Source of the DNA: Pseudomonadota bacterium
GTDB taxonomy: Bacteria; Pseudomonadota; Gammaproteobacteria; Burkholderiales; Chitinibacteraceae
Assembly: GCA_018261735.1 (NCBI GenBank)
Contig: JAGTRM010000003.1
Span: 1 to 64,000 of the forward strand
Direction: 5' to 3'
Length of the DNA stretch: 64,000 nt
The notes under the pieces are model-generated. The model was given only the letters and a program-made list of their open reading frames with translations, was not told the DNA's origin and made no database searches. Position 1 is the first letter of the stretch, and each line of letters begins with the position of its first letter. This document shows, piece after piece, positions 33,989 through 43,873 of the stretch. Both the position numbers and the translations under genes were made by a program.

Positions 33989-34762
33989 ATGTGCCAGTTA
34001 CTGGGCATGAGCAGCAAGGCCCCATCCAATATCGCTTTTTCCTTTGAAGGCTTTCACCGCCGTGGTGGCAGCACGGGCGAGCACGCGGACGGATGGGGCA
34101 TTGCTTTTTTTGAGGAACACACCTGGCGTATTTTTCTGGATAGCCAGCCCTCGGCCGTGTCGCGTCTAGCCCGCTTTGTGTGCGACCACCCGATCAAAAG
34201 CCGCAATGTCATTGCGCATATCCGCAAAGCCACGCAGGGCGAAGTCCACCTGGCGAACACGCACCCTTTCCGCCGGGAGCTATGGGGGCAAGAGTGGATC
34301 TTTGCCCACAATGGCAATCTGGTCACACCGCCTGATTGCGAAGGGCTGCGCTTTCAGCCAGTAGGCACATGCGACAGTGAAAAAGCCTTCTGCTGGTTGC
34401 TAAGCCAAATTGCGCAGGTCTTTCCGCAAGCGCCAACCGAGAATGAGTTGGCGGCACTCCTGAAGCAGCTTGCCGCCCACCTTACCCAGTCTGGCTCATT
34501 CAATTTCTTGCTGGGCTGGTGTGACCTGCTGTTTGCCCATTGCAGCACGGAACTCTGGTACTTGATTCGAAAGGCACCATTCAGCGAGGCCCACTTGGCC
34601 GATGCCGATTTAAGCATCGACTTTTCCAAGGTCAATACTCCAGATGATTGCATGGCCATTATTGCCACCCAGCCGCTAACCCGGAATGAAAACTGGCATC
34701 CCTTCCTGCCGGGCGAGCTGCGCATTTTCCGCAATGGCTTGCCGCTTAGCCTGCCCGCATGA
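33989..34762 (+). CDS. class II glutamine amidotransferase (YafJ-like)
   Basis: 257 aa. Begins MCQLLGMSSK with catalytic Cys2, and has HADGWGIAFF, HIRKATQGEVHLANTHPF and FAHNGNL, all standard for Ntn-hydrolase glutaminase domains of the YafJ/EgtC group. It hydrolyses gamma-glutamyl amides. The physiological substrate is unknown; a gamma-glutamyl peptide would fit beside a peptide-binding protein. Confidence 0.88.
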   Translation: MCQLLGMSSKAPSNIAFSFEGFHRRGGSTGEHADGWGIAFFEEHTWRIFLDSQPSAVSRLARFVCDHPIKSRNVIAHIRKATQGEVHLANTHPFRRELWGQEWIFAHNGNLVTPPDCEGLRFQPVGTCDSEKAFCWLLSQIAQVFPQAPTENELAALLKQLAAHLTQSGSFNFLLGWCDLLFAHCSTELWYLIRKAPFSEAHLADADLSIDFSKVNTPDDCMAIIATQPLTRNENWHPFLPGELRIFRNGLPLSLPA

Positions 34763-34903
34763 TCACAATTTATTGGTCATTGCCCATGAAATCCCCATGG
34801 GAAGCAACAACTTAACTCCGGCGAATTGACCATCCCTCCTTATTCCAGCATGGTCAGCTAATTTCTGGATTTATGGTTTGATTCAATCACGAGGAACACC
34901 GAA

Positions 34904-35986
34904 GTGAATGCCCCCATTCCCATCCGCGTCCAGCCGGGCGCGGCGAATTATTTCCTGCATGCCGGCGCACTGGACCAGATCGAAAATTTTTTCCCATCCG
35001 CCACCTTGAAACAGGTTCTCTGGATTGGCGGCGCACGCGCACAGGCAGCAGCCACCCCCTATTTGCCACCGCTGTACACGGATGAGCGTTCAATCCGGGT
35101 CACCTTTTCCGGCCACTGCAGCGAAAGCCAAGTGCAGGATTTGGCCAAGCGGGGCAGCCAAGCCGATCTGGTCATCGGCCTCGGTGGAGGCTCCGCGCTG
35201 GATACCGCCAAAGCAGTAGCGCATCGCCTGCAAAAACCCTTCATCGCCATTCCGACCATTGCCGCCACCTGCGCCGCCTGGACACCGCTTGCTGTCTGGT
35301 ACGACGATGATGAACGCGCCTTGGGCTATGAACTGTTTCCCCTTGCCAGCCATTTGGTATTGGTCGAGCCGCGCATCCTGCTTGCCGCACCGCCCGAATA
35401 TCTGCGAGCAGGCATCGGGGATACGCTGGCCAAATGGTATGAAGCCCGCGTGTTGTGCCAGAAAGAGCTCTCGCTGCCATTCACGGCACGATTAGGGCTG
35501 GCTACTGCGGAGCAATTGAAGGATATCTTGCTGGCAGACGGACCGGCGGCACTGCAGGCCGTATCCAGCGGCACGCTGACCGAAAAATTTCTGGGCGTCG
35601 TCGATGCCATCATCGCCGGCGGCGGCCTGGTGGGTGGATTGGGCGAGCGCTACACCCGCATTGCCGCAGCACACGCCATCCACAACGGCCTGACGGTGTT
35701 GCCGGAAACCGCCGGCTTCCTGCATGGCGCCAAAGTTGCCTATGGCATCTTGGTACAACTGGCCCTGGAAGAAAAACACGACGAATTGCAGCGCTTGTCT
35801 GAAGCACTGGCTGAGTTGGGACTTCCGACAAAACTGGCGCAACTGAATGTTGATTTCGGGCAGGTAGACAAGATCGAAGCACTGATTGCGCACTGCCTGC
35901 GCGCAGTCGAGTCCATCCACCTGCTGCCGGGAAAAGTCGATCCGTTACGCCTACGACAGGCATTGCATACCGTGGAAGCTCTGTAA
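34904..35986 (+). CDS. iron-containing alcohol dehydrogenase family protein (YbdH/glycerol dehydrogenase-like)
   Basis: 360 aa. Nucleotide-binding GLGGGSALDTAKAVAH, PTIAATCAAWTPLAVWYDDD, and metal-site GIGDTLAKWYE, AAAHAIHNGL and FLHGAKVAYG. E. coli YbdH (HcxA) reduces 2-oxoacids including the methionine-derived one and lies next to a methionine aminotransferase. A similar role on a methylthio-oxoacid is plausible here, because a YbdL-like aminotransferase is in the window. It has a GTG start with GAGGAA upstream. Confidence 0.83.
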   Translation: MNAPIPIRVQPGAANYFLHAGALDQIENFFPSATLKQVLWIGGARAQAAATPYLPPLYTDERSIRVTFSGHCSESQVQDLAKRGSQADLVIGLGGGSALDTAKAVAHRLQKPFIAIPTIAATCAAWTPLAVWYDDDERALGYELFPLASHLVLVEPRILLAAPPEYLRAGIGDTLAKWYEARVLCQKELSLPFTARLGLATAEQLKDILLADGPAALQAVSSGTLTEKFLGVVDAIIAGGGLVGGLGERYTRIAAAHAIHNGLTVLPETAGFLHGAKVAYGILVQLALEEKHDELQRLSEALAELGLPTKLAQLNVDFGQVDKIEALIAHCLRAVESIHLLPGKVDPLRLRQALHTVEAL

Positions 35987-36180
35987 TCTCTGCGCCCTGG
36001 GTTATTGGGTGCGGCGCTGTTTGCCTCGAATTGTTTTGGCTCACGCCAAACGCGTACTTTGCTTGTAACCGCCAGCCGCTATCCTCTGTCCGGTGGCCAC
36101 GCGCACTTGGCCACCGTCTTGATGATCTCACCGGCAATTTATTACCCATCAGAAAGCTTGGTTATCCGGGTTCTAAAAAT

Positions 36181-36807
36181 TTACCGAGATTCCCGCGCAC
36201 GTTGATTGGAAAGGTAAATATTGTCAGTCTGGAGCGCTTCGCCTCTTTCAATGGCGCGCAGCCATTCATTGGTACTCACTACAGCAGCAAAACCCGTATG
36301 CATGACCACGGTAAACACCCGGTGAATCTCTTCAGCGCTCGCCGAACCCAATGCATTCGCATATGGTATGGAACCGGCCGCATCGTGCAGCAGCTCGACA
36401 CTCCACCCTTCATGCTTCGCCTGGCGCACCGTGGAATCATCGCAATTGTGCGTCATGTAGCCGACCACGCTCAGGGTGTCGATCCCGTGCATGCGCAGCC
36501 AATCTCCTAGATCGGTGCCAGTCAGCGCACTGGCCATGCTTTTCTCGACCAGATGATCTCGATGCCGCTCCGCAACCACGGGATGCAACTTTGCACCTTG
36601 GCTTCCTCGCGCAAAGATCGGGGAACCAGCAGGTGTAAGATGTTGCACGACCGCCACCGGAATGCCTGCCGCATAGGCAGCGTCCATGGCTTTGCCGATA
36701 TTGGCCAGGGATTGCTGCACATCCGGTGATTCGATCCGCAGGTTCCCCGTGACATATTCATTCTGTACGTCGATAACAATCAGGGCGCGCTTGGGCAGTT
36801 TGGACAT
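36181..36807 (-). CDS. isochorismatase family cysteine hydrolase
   Basis: 208 aa with the full catalytic triad: D13 (IDVQN), K89 (VEKSMASA) and C122 (THNCDDSTVRQA). The cis-peptide region VVGYMTHNC is typical. It hydrolyses an amide or imide; related proteins act on nicotinamide, ureides or carbamates. It diverges from a GlxA-type regulator, its probable controller. AGGAA precedes the ATG. Confidence 0.88.
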   Translation of the reverse strand: MSKLPKRALIVIDVQNEYVTGNLRIESPDVQQSLANIGKAMDAAYAAGIPVAVVQHLTPAGSPIFARGSQGAKLHPVVAERHRDHLVEKSMASALTGTDLGDWLRMHGIDTLSVVGYMTHNCDDSTVRQAKHEGWSVELLHDAAGSIPYANALGSASAEEIHRVFTVVMHTGFAAVVSTNEWLRAIERGEALQTDNIYLSNQRARESR

Positions 36808-36927
36808 GATGTTGTTCCTTAAAGAGATGGGGTGGACTGATTATTCACACCTCACCACCACCTCAGTGAGTGACCCGAATGACAACAATCGATAATATCG
36901 GGCCAACTCACGACAAACAGTGCATGT

Positions 36928-37881
36928 ATGCAAAACCATACCGTAGCGGTAGTTGCATTCCGAGAGATCAGCCCTTTCCATCTATCAGTACCCTGCCTGG
37001 TTTTCGGTGAATCGCATCCGAAAAACTCTGCCTTCGATTTGCTGGTTTGTTCTTTCGAGGATGGGCCACTGATCACATCGGCCGGGTTCAGCATAGCCGT
37101 CGATCACGGTCTGGAAGTACTGGAAAGCGCGCAGACAATCATTGTGCCCAGTTGGCGTGACCCGCATGAACGGCCACCGCAGCCTCTGCTTGATGCGCTG
37201 GTCGCGGCGCATCAGCGCGGAGCGCAGTTGGTGGGGCTTTGCCTGGGCGCCTTCGTCCTTGCCGAGGCGGGCCTGCTGGAAGGGCGCCAAGCCACCACCC
37301 ACTGGGCGTGGGCATGGGATTTTGCACAGCGATTTCCCGGGGTACAGCTGGATACCGATGTACTTTATGTGGCCGACGGCAACATCCTGACCTCTGCCGG
37401 CACGTCTGCCGGTCTTGACTGTTGCCTGCATCTGCTTCGCCAGCAATTGGGTTCAGAGATTGCGAATCATGTGGCTCGAAAACTGGTGATGCCACCACAT
37501 CGCCAGGGCGGTCAAGCTCAATTCATAGAACAGCCCCTGCCAGCCACGGCTCGTGATTCTCGTCTCGCCGGCCTGTTGGACTGGATACGGGCAAATCTGC
37601 AAATACCGCACACCGTGGATAGTTTGGCGGAAAAATCGCTGATGAGTCGGCGGACATTTACCCGGCACTTCCGCCAACTGACCGGGACTACCGTGAACCA
37701 TTGGTTGCTCAGCGAACGTTTGGCACTCAGCCAGCGCCTGCTGGAGACAACCAACCAATCCATTGAACATATTGCGAATTTGGTCGGCTTTGGCTCGCCC
37801 GTGACGCTACGATTTCACTTCAGCAAGGCTTTCAAAGTTACACCCACTGCCTGGCGGAAAACCTTCCAAGGGGTGGTGTAA
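36928..37881 (+). CDS. GlxA family AraC-type transcriptional regulator
   Basis: 317 aa. N-terminal DJ-1/PfpI-like domain with the nucleophile-elbow cysteine in LVGLCLGAFVLAEAG, then an AraC double helix-turn-helix (MSRRTFTRHFRQLTG; SIEHIANLVGFGSPVTLRFH). It likely senses a small metabolite and controls the divergent hydrolase. No clear Shine-Dalgarno before this ATG. Confidence 0.9.
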   Translation: MQNHTVAVVAFREISPFHLSVPCLVFGESHPKNSAFDLLVCSFEDGPLITSAGFSIAVDHGLEVLESAQTIIVPSWRDPHERPPQPLLDALVAAHQRGAQLVGLCLGAFVLAEAGLLEGRQATTHWAWAWDFAQRFPGVQLDTDVLYVADGNILTSAGTSAGLDCCLHLLRQQLGSEIANHVARKLVMPPHRQGGQAQFIEQPLPATARDSRLAGLLDWIRANLQIPHTVDSLAEKSLMSRRTFTRHFRQLTGTTVNHWLLSERLALSQRLLETTNQSIEHIANLVGFGSPVTLRFHFSKAFKVTPTAWRKTFQGVV

Positions 37882-37905
37882 CAGACAACTACACCATCAA
37901 GCTTT

Positions 37906-38916
37906 TCATTTCGGAGGCACTCCTAACTCTCGCAACTGTGTGAGCAATGCATCCGAGATATCGATGCCTGCCGCCTCCATCGTCGCAGCCAATGCCTGTC
38001 TGCGGCTGCCGGGCAAACGAACGCTCTCATCTTGCAGCATGGCGGCAACCAGCGTTTCCACGCGTTCCAGGAAAACAGCCTGACCCGCCAGCGCACCCGG
38101 ATCGATCACCAGCAAGGCTTGTCCGATACGCGGGCGATTGCCCTCGTCGACGAAGAAGGAATCGGCCTCGAAGCCGAAAGCTGAACCGGTAAGCGCCACG
38201 CACAGCAGCTCAACCACCAGCGCCAGCATCGCGCCTTTCACACCACCCGCTGGGCACATCATGCCCGCCAGCCCGGCTTTGGGATCGGTCGTTGGATTGC
38301 CGGCGCTGTCGAGCGCCCAGCCCAACGGAATCTCTTTTCCTTCACGTGCCGCCACCATCAGCTTGCCGCGCGCCACTTCGGAAAGGCTCAGGTCGATGAT
38401 GAGCGGTGCGCCATTGCGACGCGGAAACACCGCCGCAATCGGGTTGGTGCCAAACAGCGCGCGCTTGCCGCCCCAGGCCGGAATCGCCGCAGGCGAATTG
38501 CCGAAAGCAAGACCAACCAACCCAGCTTTACCGATGGCATCGAGCGTATGCGCGGCCACACCAAAGTGATGGCTGTTGGCCACCGCCACCCACACCACGC
38601 CATGATTGCGTACGCGCTCGATCGCGGTTTGCGCCGCCAGCCTCAGTGCAGGAAAAGCAAAGCCTTCGCGAGCGTCGATCAGTAAAGCACCGCCGCGTTC
38701 GCGCACGATGGCGGGTTCCGCCCTGCCATCGACACGCCCCAGGCGCAAATGCGCGACATATTGCGATACGCGCGAAACCCCGTGCGAGGCGATGCCCTGC
38801 ACATCGGCGGCGACCAATGCCTGCGCCGTGATTTCAGCGGCTTGTGGGCTGGCACCGGCAGCCTGCAGGGCTTGTTGCGCCAGTTGAATGAGGCTATTCC
38901 GATCAATGCGCGCCAT
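37906..38916 (-). CDS. comC: (R)-sulfolactate dehydrogenase, malate/L-lactate dehydrogenase family
   Basis: 336 aa. Ldh/ComC-family NAD(P)-dependent 2-hydroxyacid dehydrogenase: SHGVSRVSQYV, catalytic His in ANSHHFGVAAHTL, NPIAAVFPRR and LALVVELLCVALTG. In the SlcC-ComC racemase pair it reduces sulfopyruvate to (R)-sulfolactate, the form cleaved by SuyAB. The neighbours slcC and suyAB make this assignment firm. It overlaps slcC by 14 nt. GAGG precedes the ATG. Confidence 0.88.
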   Translation of the reverse strand: MARIDRNSLIQLAQQALQAAGASPQAAEITAQALVAADVQGIASHGVSRVSQYVAHLRLGRVDGRAEPAIVRERGGALLIDAREGFAFPALRLAAQTAIERVRNHGVVWVAVANSHHFGVAAHTLDAIGKAGLVGLAFGNSPAAIPAWGGKRALFGTNPIAAVFPRRNGAPLIIDLSLSEVARGKLMVAAREGKEIPLGWALDSAGNPTTDPKAGLAGMMCPAGGVKGAMLALVVELLCVALTGSAFGFEADSFFVDEGNRPRIGQALLVIDPGALAGQAVFLERVETLVAAMLQDESVRLPGSRRQALAATMEAAGIDISDALLTQLRELGVPPK

Positions 38917-39871
38917 GGTTTACCTCACTGCTACGCAATGCCTGCGCCACACGCTCGGCCACCAAAGCGCTCACGCGCTGGTTGGATTCGACCGTTAGCC
39001 CGGCAATATGCGGGGTGAGCAGCAGGTTGGGCGCATCGGCCAAGGGCGATCCCGCCGGCAAGGGCTCGGCGTCGAACACATCGAGCGCGGCGCCGCCCAG
39101 TTGGCCGGAACTCAGCGCTGCAGCCAAGGCCACTTCGTCGACCACACCGCCGCGCGCGCTATTGATCAGGATCGCGCCGGGTTTGAACCGGCTCAGCCGT
39201 TCGGCGTCGATGAGGTTGCAGGTTTGTGGCAGCAAAGGTACATGCAGACTGACGATATCCGAACTGCCGAGCAGGCTATCCAGACCGAGCGGCGTGACGC
39301 CGGTTTCCGCCCATACCGGCGCATCCGGTGCCAGCGCCGGATCGTGGGCAACGACGGTCAAGCCAAGACCACGGGCTAATTTGGCAGTGAGCTGGCCGAT
39401 AAAACCGAAGCCCACCAGCCCCAGTTGCTTGCCGGCGATCTCGCGGCCGTTGGAAAGCGCGGTGCGCGGCCATTGCCCTGCACCGACCGCCGACGAAGAA
39501 AAATAAGCGCCGCGCAGCAGCAGGAAAATACTGGCGATCACATATTCGGCCACGGCCTGCGCATTGGCGCCGCTGGCGGGAATCACGCCGATCTGGCGGG
39601 ATTGGCAGGCCGAGACATCGATATTGTCGAGCCCCACGCCCAGCCGCCCGATCACTTTGGCCCGCTTGAGCGCGGCAAGCAGTTCGCCGCGCACCTGGGT
39701 GCGGTTGCGCACGATCAGCGCATCGGCATGGCGTGCGGCTTCCAGCAGATCGGCGGGCCGGTCGACCAGGTCCGGTTGGTAAATAACGTCGAATTCGCTG
39801 GCGAGCGCCGCCACGGCGCTGTCATCCATGAATTCGCTGATGAGGATTCTGGGTTTCGTATCCAGGTTCAT
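38903..39871 (-). CDS. slcC: (S)-sulfolactate dehydrogenase, D-2-hydroxyacid dehydrogenase family
   Basis: 322 aa from the ATG at 39871. D-isomer 2-hydroxyacid dehydrogenase: RLGVGLDNID, Rossmann GLVGFGFIGQ, catalytic Arg in NSARGGVVDE, Glu in DVFDAEPLP and His in LLTPHIAGL. It oxidises (S)-sulfolactate to sulfopyruvate, which ComC then reduces to the (R) form. The same frame stays open to 40045, and an ATG at 40012 overlaps the permease stop, which would add 47 residues. I prefer the shorter start because the extension has no family counterpart. Confidence 0.86.
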   Translation of the reverse strand: MNLDTKPRILISEFMDDSAVAALASEFDVIYQPDLVDRPADLLEAARHADALIVRNRTQVRGELLAALKRAKVIGRLGVGLDNIDVSACQSRQIGVIPASGANAQAVAEYVIASIFLLLRGAYFSSSAVGAGQWPRTALSNGREIAGKQLGLVGFGFIGQLTAKLARGLGLTVVAHDPALAPDAPVWAETGVTPLGLDSLLGSSDIVSLHVPLLPQTCNLIDAERLSRFKPGAILINSARGGVVDEVALAAALSSGQLGGAALDVFDAEPLPAGSPLADAPNLLLTPHIAGLTVESNQRVSALVAERVAQALRSSEVNHGAH

Positions 39872-40004
39872 AGGGGGTTTCCAGTCAGGCGTTTCAGACA
39901 TCAGGTAGGCCAGCGTGTCGGCGCGCATCCATTCGCGCCAGCGTTGCAGCCAGCGATCATAAAAACGCAAGGATGCGCCAGATGCCAGAGGCAAAGTCAG
40001 GCCC

Positions 40005-40853
40005 TCAGACATGCATGCCCCAGCGGCGGATCGTTCGGGCTTCAATATTGCGGAAAACCAGGTTTTCCACGGCCAAGCCGATCAGGATCACGGTCAAGAG
40101 GCCGGCAAACACCGAAGGGATTTCCAGCTGGTTCTTGTTCTCGTAGATATACCAGCCCAGGCCGCCCGATCCGGAACTCACGCCGAATACCAGTTCCGCC
40201 GCGATCAAGGTGCGCCAGGCAAACGCCCAGCCGATCTTTAGGCCGGAGAGGATGCTCGGGAACGCGGCCGGGATCAGGATGCGTGCCACCAGTTGCAGTC
40301 CCGACAAACCATAGTTGCGGCCAACCATGCGCAAGGTGGGCGATACCGCGCGAAAACCGCCGTGTGTATTCAGCGCCACCGGCCAGAGCACGGAATGCAC
40401 CAGTACGAAAATCAGGCTGCCCTTGCCCAATCCGAACCAGATCAGCGAGAGCGGCAACAGCGCAATCGCCGGCAGCGGATTGAACATCGAGGTCAGCAGC
40501 TCCAGCAGATCGTTGCCGAGGCGCGAGCCGACCGCGATTGCCGTCACGAGGCCAGCCAGCGCGATACCGATGCCATAACCGGTGAGCAAGGTTTGCAGAG
40601 TAAAGGCCGTGCGTTTGGGCAACGCGCCGGACACGATGCCATCTTTCAGCGCAATCAGCGTATCGCTGAACGTGGGAAACAGCAGCGGGTTATCCAGCCA
40701 CACGGCATAGCCCTGCCACACCAATGCCAAAATCAGCAGCAGCAGGCTCTTGCGCAGCAGGCTAGATTGCAGGGCTTTTTCGTGCCAGCGCGGCGCGCTG
40801 ATCACGGCCGGCGCTTCCGATGCAGGCAATGAAAGGGTCGAAAGATCAGACAT
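40005..40853 (-). CDS. NitT/TauT family ABC transporter permease
   Basis: 282 aa, SsuC/TauC-like. About six membrane segments (LLLLILALVWQGYAVW at the start; IVLVHSV region; VILIGLAVENLVF at the end) and the EAA loop around ILIPAAFPSILSGLKIGWAF. It forms the channel of the sulfonate uptake system with the ATPase and binding protein next to it. Its location between slcC and suyAB indicates sulfolactate as the likely cargo. It overlaps the ATPase gene by 8 nt. Confidence 0.9.
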   Translation of the reverse strand: MSDLSTLSLPASEAPAVISAPRWHEKALQSSLLRKSLLLLILALVWQGYAVWLDNPLLFPTFSDTLIALKDGIVSGALPKRTAFTLQTLLTGYGIGIALAGLVTAIAVGSRLGNDLLELLTSMFNPLPAIALLPLSLIWFGLGKGSLIFVLVHSVLWPVALNTHGGFRAVSPTLRMVGRNYGLSGLQLVARILIPAAFPSILSGLKIGWAFAWRTLIAAELVFGVSSGSGGLGWYIYENKNQLEIPSVFAGLLTVILIGLAVENLVFRNIEARTIRRWGMHV

Positions 40854-41625
40854 GAACGGCCTCCTCGCCGGGTGCGGCTTGTGCGAACAGTTCGCGATGA
40901 ATGCGGTTCGAAAACAGCTCGCCGCGAGCATCCACCACATCCTGGCCGGTGCTGGTGTACTCGGCCCGAACCCTCCCGGGATGCGGCGAGAGCAGCAGGA
41001 TGCGCGTGCCGAGTTTGATGGCTTCCGGAATCGAGTGAGTGACGAACAGCACGGTAAAGTGCGTGTCCTCCCACAGTTGCAACAACTCGTCCTGCATCGT
41101 GCGCCTTGTGAGTGCATCGAGCGCGGCAAACGGCTCGTCCATCAGCAGGATCGCCGGTTCCATCGCCATGCCGCGGGCAATGGCCACGCGCTGCTTCATG
41201 CCGCCCGAGAGCGTATGCGGGTAGCTGTTCGCAAAGCGGGAAAGCTTCACCTTGTCGATGTAATGCAAGGCGCGATCTTGCGCCTCGCGAGCATTGAGCG
41301 TGCCGCTGGCGGTCAAGGCGAAGATCACGTTTTCCTTGACCGTTTTCCACGGCAAGAGCTGATCGAATTCCTGGAAAACCATCATGCGATCCGGCCCCGG
41401 CTTGCGAATCGGCTGGCCACCCAGCAACAACTGGCCCTCCTCCGCCTGCAGATAGCCGCCAACCGCTTTCAGCAGCGTCGATTTGCCACAACCGGACGGC
41501 CCCAGCAGGATGTAGCGATCACCGCGATTGACATGAAAACTCACGCGCGAAGTGGCAGTAACAAGACCGTTATCGGTGCGGTAGCGCAAGGTCACGCTGC
41601 GCACGTCCAGTAATGGGGTACTCAT
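40846..41625 (-). CDS. NitT/TauT family ABC transporter ATP-binding protein
   Basis: 259 aa. Walker A GPSGCGKST, Q-loop MVFQEFDQLLPW, signature LSGGMKQRVAIARGM, Walker B ILLMDEPFAALD and H-loop VTHSI. SsuB/TauB-like. An in-frame TTG 21 nt upstream is possible, but the ATG at 41625 has AGGA at proper spacing. It energises uptake of the sulfonate. Confidence 0.92.
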   Translation of the reverse strand: MSTPLLDVRSVTLRYRTDNGLVTATSRVSFHVNRGDRYILLGPSGCGKSTLLKAVGGYLQAEEGQLLLGGQPIRKPGPDRMMVFQEFDQLLPWKTVKENVIFALTASGTLNAREAQDRALHYIDKVKLSRFANSYPHTLSGGMKQRVAIARGMAMEPAILLMDEPFAALDALTRRTMQDELLQLWEDTHFTVLFVTHSIPEAIKLGTRILLLSPHPGRVRAEYTSTGQDVVDARGELFSNRIHRELFAQAAPGEEAVHV

Positions 41626-41649
41626 GATGGTTTCCTGGTCATTCAAAAG

Positions 41650-42654
41650 TTAACTGCCTTGCAGGTGATGCACTTCCGCAAAGAACAACTCTTTCCAGTT
41701 GGCGGGTTTCTGCTTGATCGAACCGATCTTGAACAGGAAATCGGAGAACTTGGTCACGTTCTGCGGAGTCAGCGTGAACACCACCTGCGGATCGTTCAGA
41801 ATCTTGAGGATGTCTTCGACCGAATCCTTGTCCTTGGAGAGCGCGAGGTAAGTTTGGGCTGCGGCGCGCTTGTCGCGATTGATGATCGCGGTCGCTTCTT
41901 CGAACGCCTTCAGGAAAGCGCCATACAGCTTGGGATTGCCATCGTGGAATTTCTTGCTCGCGTACAGCACGTTGAACGTAGCCGGTCCGCCCAGCACGTC
42001 ATACGAATTCAGGATCGTATGCACGTCGGGCTTTTCCAGTTCCTGCTGCGCGAAAGGCGGCGCGGCGAAGTGCGTGGTGATTTCGCTGGCTCCTGAAGTC
42101 AGCGCGATCAAGGCATCCGGATGCGCGAGCGAAACGGTCAGTGGATCGAGCTTGAAGGTATGCGCTTCGCCGAATTCCTTTTCGGCGGCCATCTGCAGCA
42201 GCACCGGTTGGAAGCCCACCTTAACTGCCGGCACGGCAATCTTGTCTTTCTCGGTCAGATCGCGAATCGACTTGACCTTGGGATTGCGGCTGTTGAGCAG
42301 ATTGGGCATCGAGTTCATCGCCGTCACCAGCTTCACTTCCCCTTTGGTCTTGGCCCACAAGGTCACGGCCGGAGGCACGCCGGCCGAGGCGATATCGAGC
42401 GAGCCTGACAGCAGCGCATCGTTCATCACGTTGGCGCCGGCAAACTTGGCCCAAGTCACTTTCACATCGCCCAGACCCGCGGCCTTGGCGTGTTTTTCCA
42501 CCAACTTCTGGTTTTCGATAATCAGCGTGGGCAGATAGCTGATGCCGTATTGCTGGGCAATGCGGATCTCATTGGCTTCGGCCAGCGCCTGGGCGCTGCT
42601 GCCCAGAATGGCCACGCCGAGCACGGCGCCAAGTAGGGTTTTGATTTGTTTCAT
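41650..42654 (-). CDS. NitT/TauT family ABC transporter substrate-binding protein
   Basis: 334 aa. Signal peptide (MKQIKTLLGAVLGVAILG, cleavage near ALA), then EIRIAQQYGISYLP. SsuA/TauA-like fold with FAGANVMNDALLSGSLDIAS and VLGGPATFNVLYASKKF. It is predicted to bind sulfolactate or another C3 sulfonate in the periplasm, because the operon contains sulfolactate-degrading enzymes. AGGAG precedes the ATG. Confidence 0.91.
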   Translation of the reverse strand: MKQIKTLLGAVLGVAILGSSAQALAEANEIRIAQQYGISYLPTLIIENQKLVEKHAKAAGLGDVKVTWAKFAGANVMNDALLSGSLDIASAGVPPAVTLWAKTKGEVKLVTAMNSMPNLLNSRNPKVKSIRDLTEKDKIAVPAVKVGFQPVLLQMAAEKEFGEAHTFKLDPLTVSLAHPDALIALTSGASEITTHFAAPPFAQQELEKPDVHTILNSYDVLGGPATFNVLYASKKFHDGNPKLYGAFLKAFEEATAIINRDKRAAAQTYLALSKDKDSVEDILKILNDPQVVFTLTPQNVTKFSDFLFKIGSIKQKPANWKELFFAEVHHLQGS

Positions 42655-42701
42655 GTGGTATCTCCTGGAGGCCGGCCCCGATGGGCCGGCTCAATCGCTG
42701 T

Positions 42702-43868
42702 TTATGCGCTTCTGTAGAGTTTGGTCAGCACGAACTCGCGGTGGCCGAGGGCTTCGGCATCGGTCAGGCGGCCGTTCACGGTGCGGAACAGCACGTCCAG
42801 CAATTGGTCGCCGGCCTGGTCGAGGTTGATTTCGCGTTGCAGCAGGCCCGAGCAATCGTAGTCAATGTGCTCGCGCATCGTGCGCACGGTGCGCGGATTG
42901 GCGGCGAGCTTGATCACCGGAATGATCGGATTGCCGATCACGTTGCCCTGCCCGGTCGGGAAGAAATGCACCACGAAACCGCCGGCAGCAGCGAGCGTGA
43001 CCATCTCAGCTGCAGCCGAACTGGAATCCATAAACCACAGGCCCGGCCCGTTTGGCGATTCGGCCGGCTCCAGCACGCCATCAACGTTGCATTGCTTGCC
43101 GATCTTCTGGATGTTGCCGAGCGCTTTTTCCTCGATCGTGGTCAGCCCGCCGGCGATATTGCCCTTGGTCGGCTGCGAGTCGGACAAATCGTTGGTCTTG
43201 TTGGCAACGATGAAATCGTTGTACGCATTCCAGGTCTTGAGGAACTGCGCGCCGATTTCCGGCGTCGCCGCACGCTTGGCCACCAGATGCTCACCACCGG
43301 TGATTTCGGAAGTCTCGCCGAACAACAGCGTGGTGCCCGCGGCATAGAGTTTGTCGAACGCGTTGCCCACGGTCGGATTGGCGCCGCAACCGGAAGTGGT
43401 GTCCGATTCGCCACATTTGGTCGACACCCACAGATCGGTGATCGGGTGCTCGGTGCGCTGGATTTCGCTGGCGTACTGCACGTATTCCTTGGCAGCGCGT
43501 GAGGCGGCGGCAATGGTGTTGATATCGCCATTCTGTTCGATCCAGAAACCACTGACCGGCTTGCCCGTGGCGGCGATGCCGTCCACCACGCGCTGAGTCC
43601 AGCCCGGCTCGATGCCGATCACCACCACGGCGGCGACATTCGGGTTGGCCCCGGTGCCGATCAGCGTACGGAAATGCAGCTCAAGATCGGCGCCGAATTG
43701 CAGACGGCCATACGGGTGCGGCAAGGCCAGCGTGCCCTTGATATTGTTGGCCACCGCCTCGCTGGCAGCGTTGGAAAGATCATCGACCGGCAGGATGATG
43801 ACATGGTTACGTACGCCAACCCGGCCGTTATCGCGGCGATAGCCCCAGAAAGTTTGTTGCAGACCCAT
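42702..43868 (-). CDS. suyB: (2R)-sulfolactate sulfo-lyase subunit beta
   Basis: 388 aa, UxaA/altronate-dehydratase C-terminal family. Starts [48 protein letters not shown] and [13 protein letters not shown] are family motifs, with cysteines suited to an iron site. With SuyA it splits (R)-sulfolactate to pyruvate and sulfite. It lies 5 nt after suyA. Sulfite release would require a sulfite oxidase or exporter, which is not seen in this window. Confidence 0.93.
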   Translation of the reverse strand: MGLQQTFWGYRRDNGRVGVRNHVIILPVDDLSNAASEAVANNIKGTLALPHPYGRLQFGADLELHFRTLIGTGANPNVAAVVVIGIEPGWTQRVVDGIAATGKPVSGFWIEQNGDINTIAAASRAAKEYVQYASEIQRTEHPITDLWVSTKCGESDTTSGCGANPTVGNAFDKLYAAGTTLLFGETSEITGGEHLVAKRAATPEIGAQFLKTWNAYNDFIVANKTNDLSDSQPTKGNIAGGLTTIEEKALGNIQKIGKQCNVDGVLEPAESPNGPGLWFMDSSSAAAEMVTLAAAGGFVVHFFPTGQGNVIGNPIIPVIKLAANPRTVRTMREHIDYDCSGLLQREINLDQAGDQLLDVLFRTVNGRLTDAEALGHREFVLTKLYRSA

Positions 43869-43873
43869 TTTGC

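Noticed and set aside
36005..36510. Short plus-strand ORFs around the 35987-36180 gap
   Set aside because: They run into sequence antisense to the isochorismatase-family gene and show no homology pattern.
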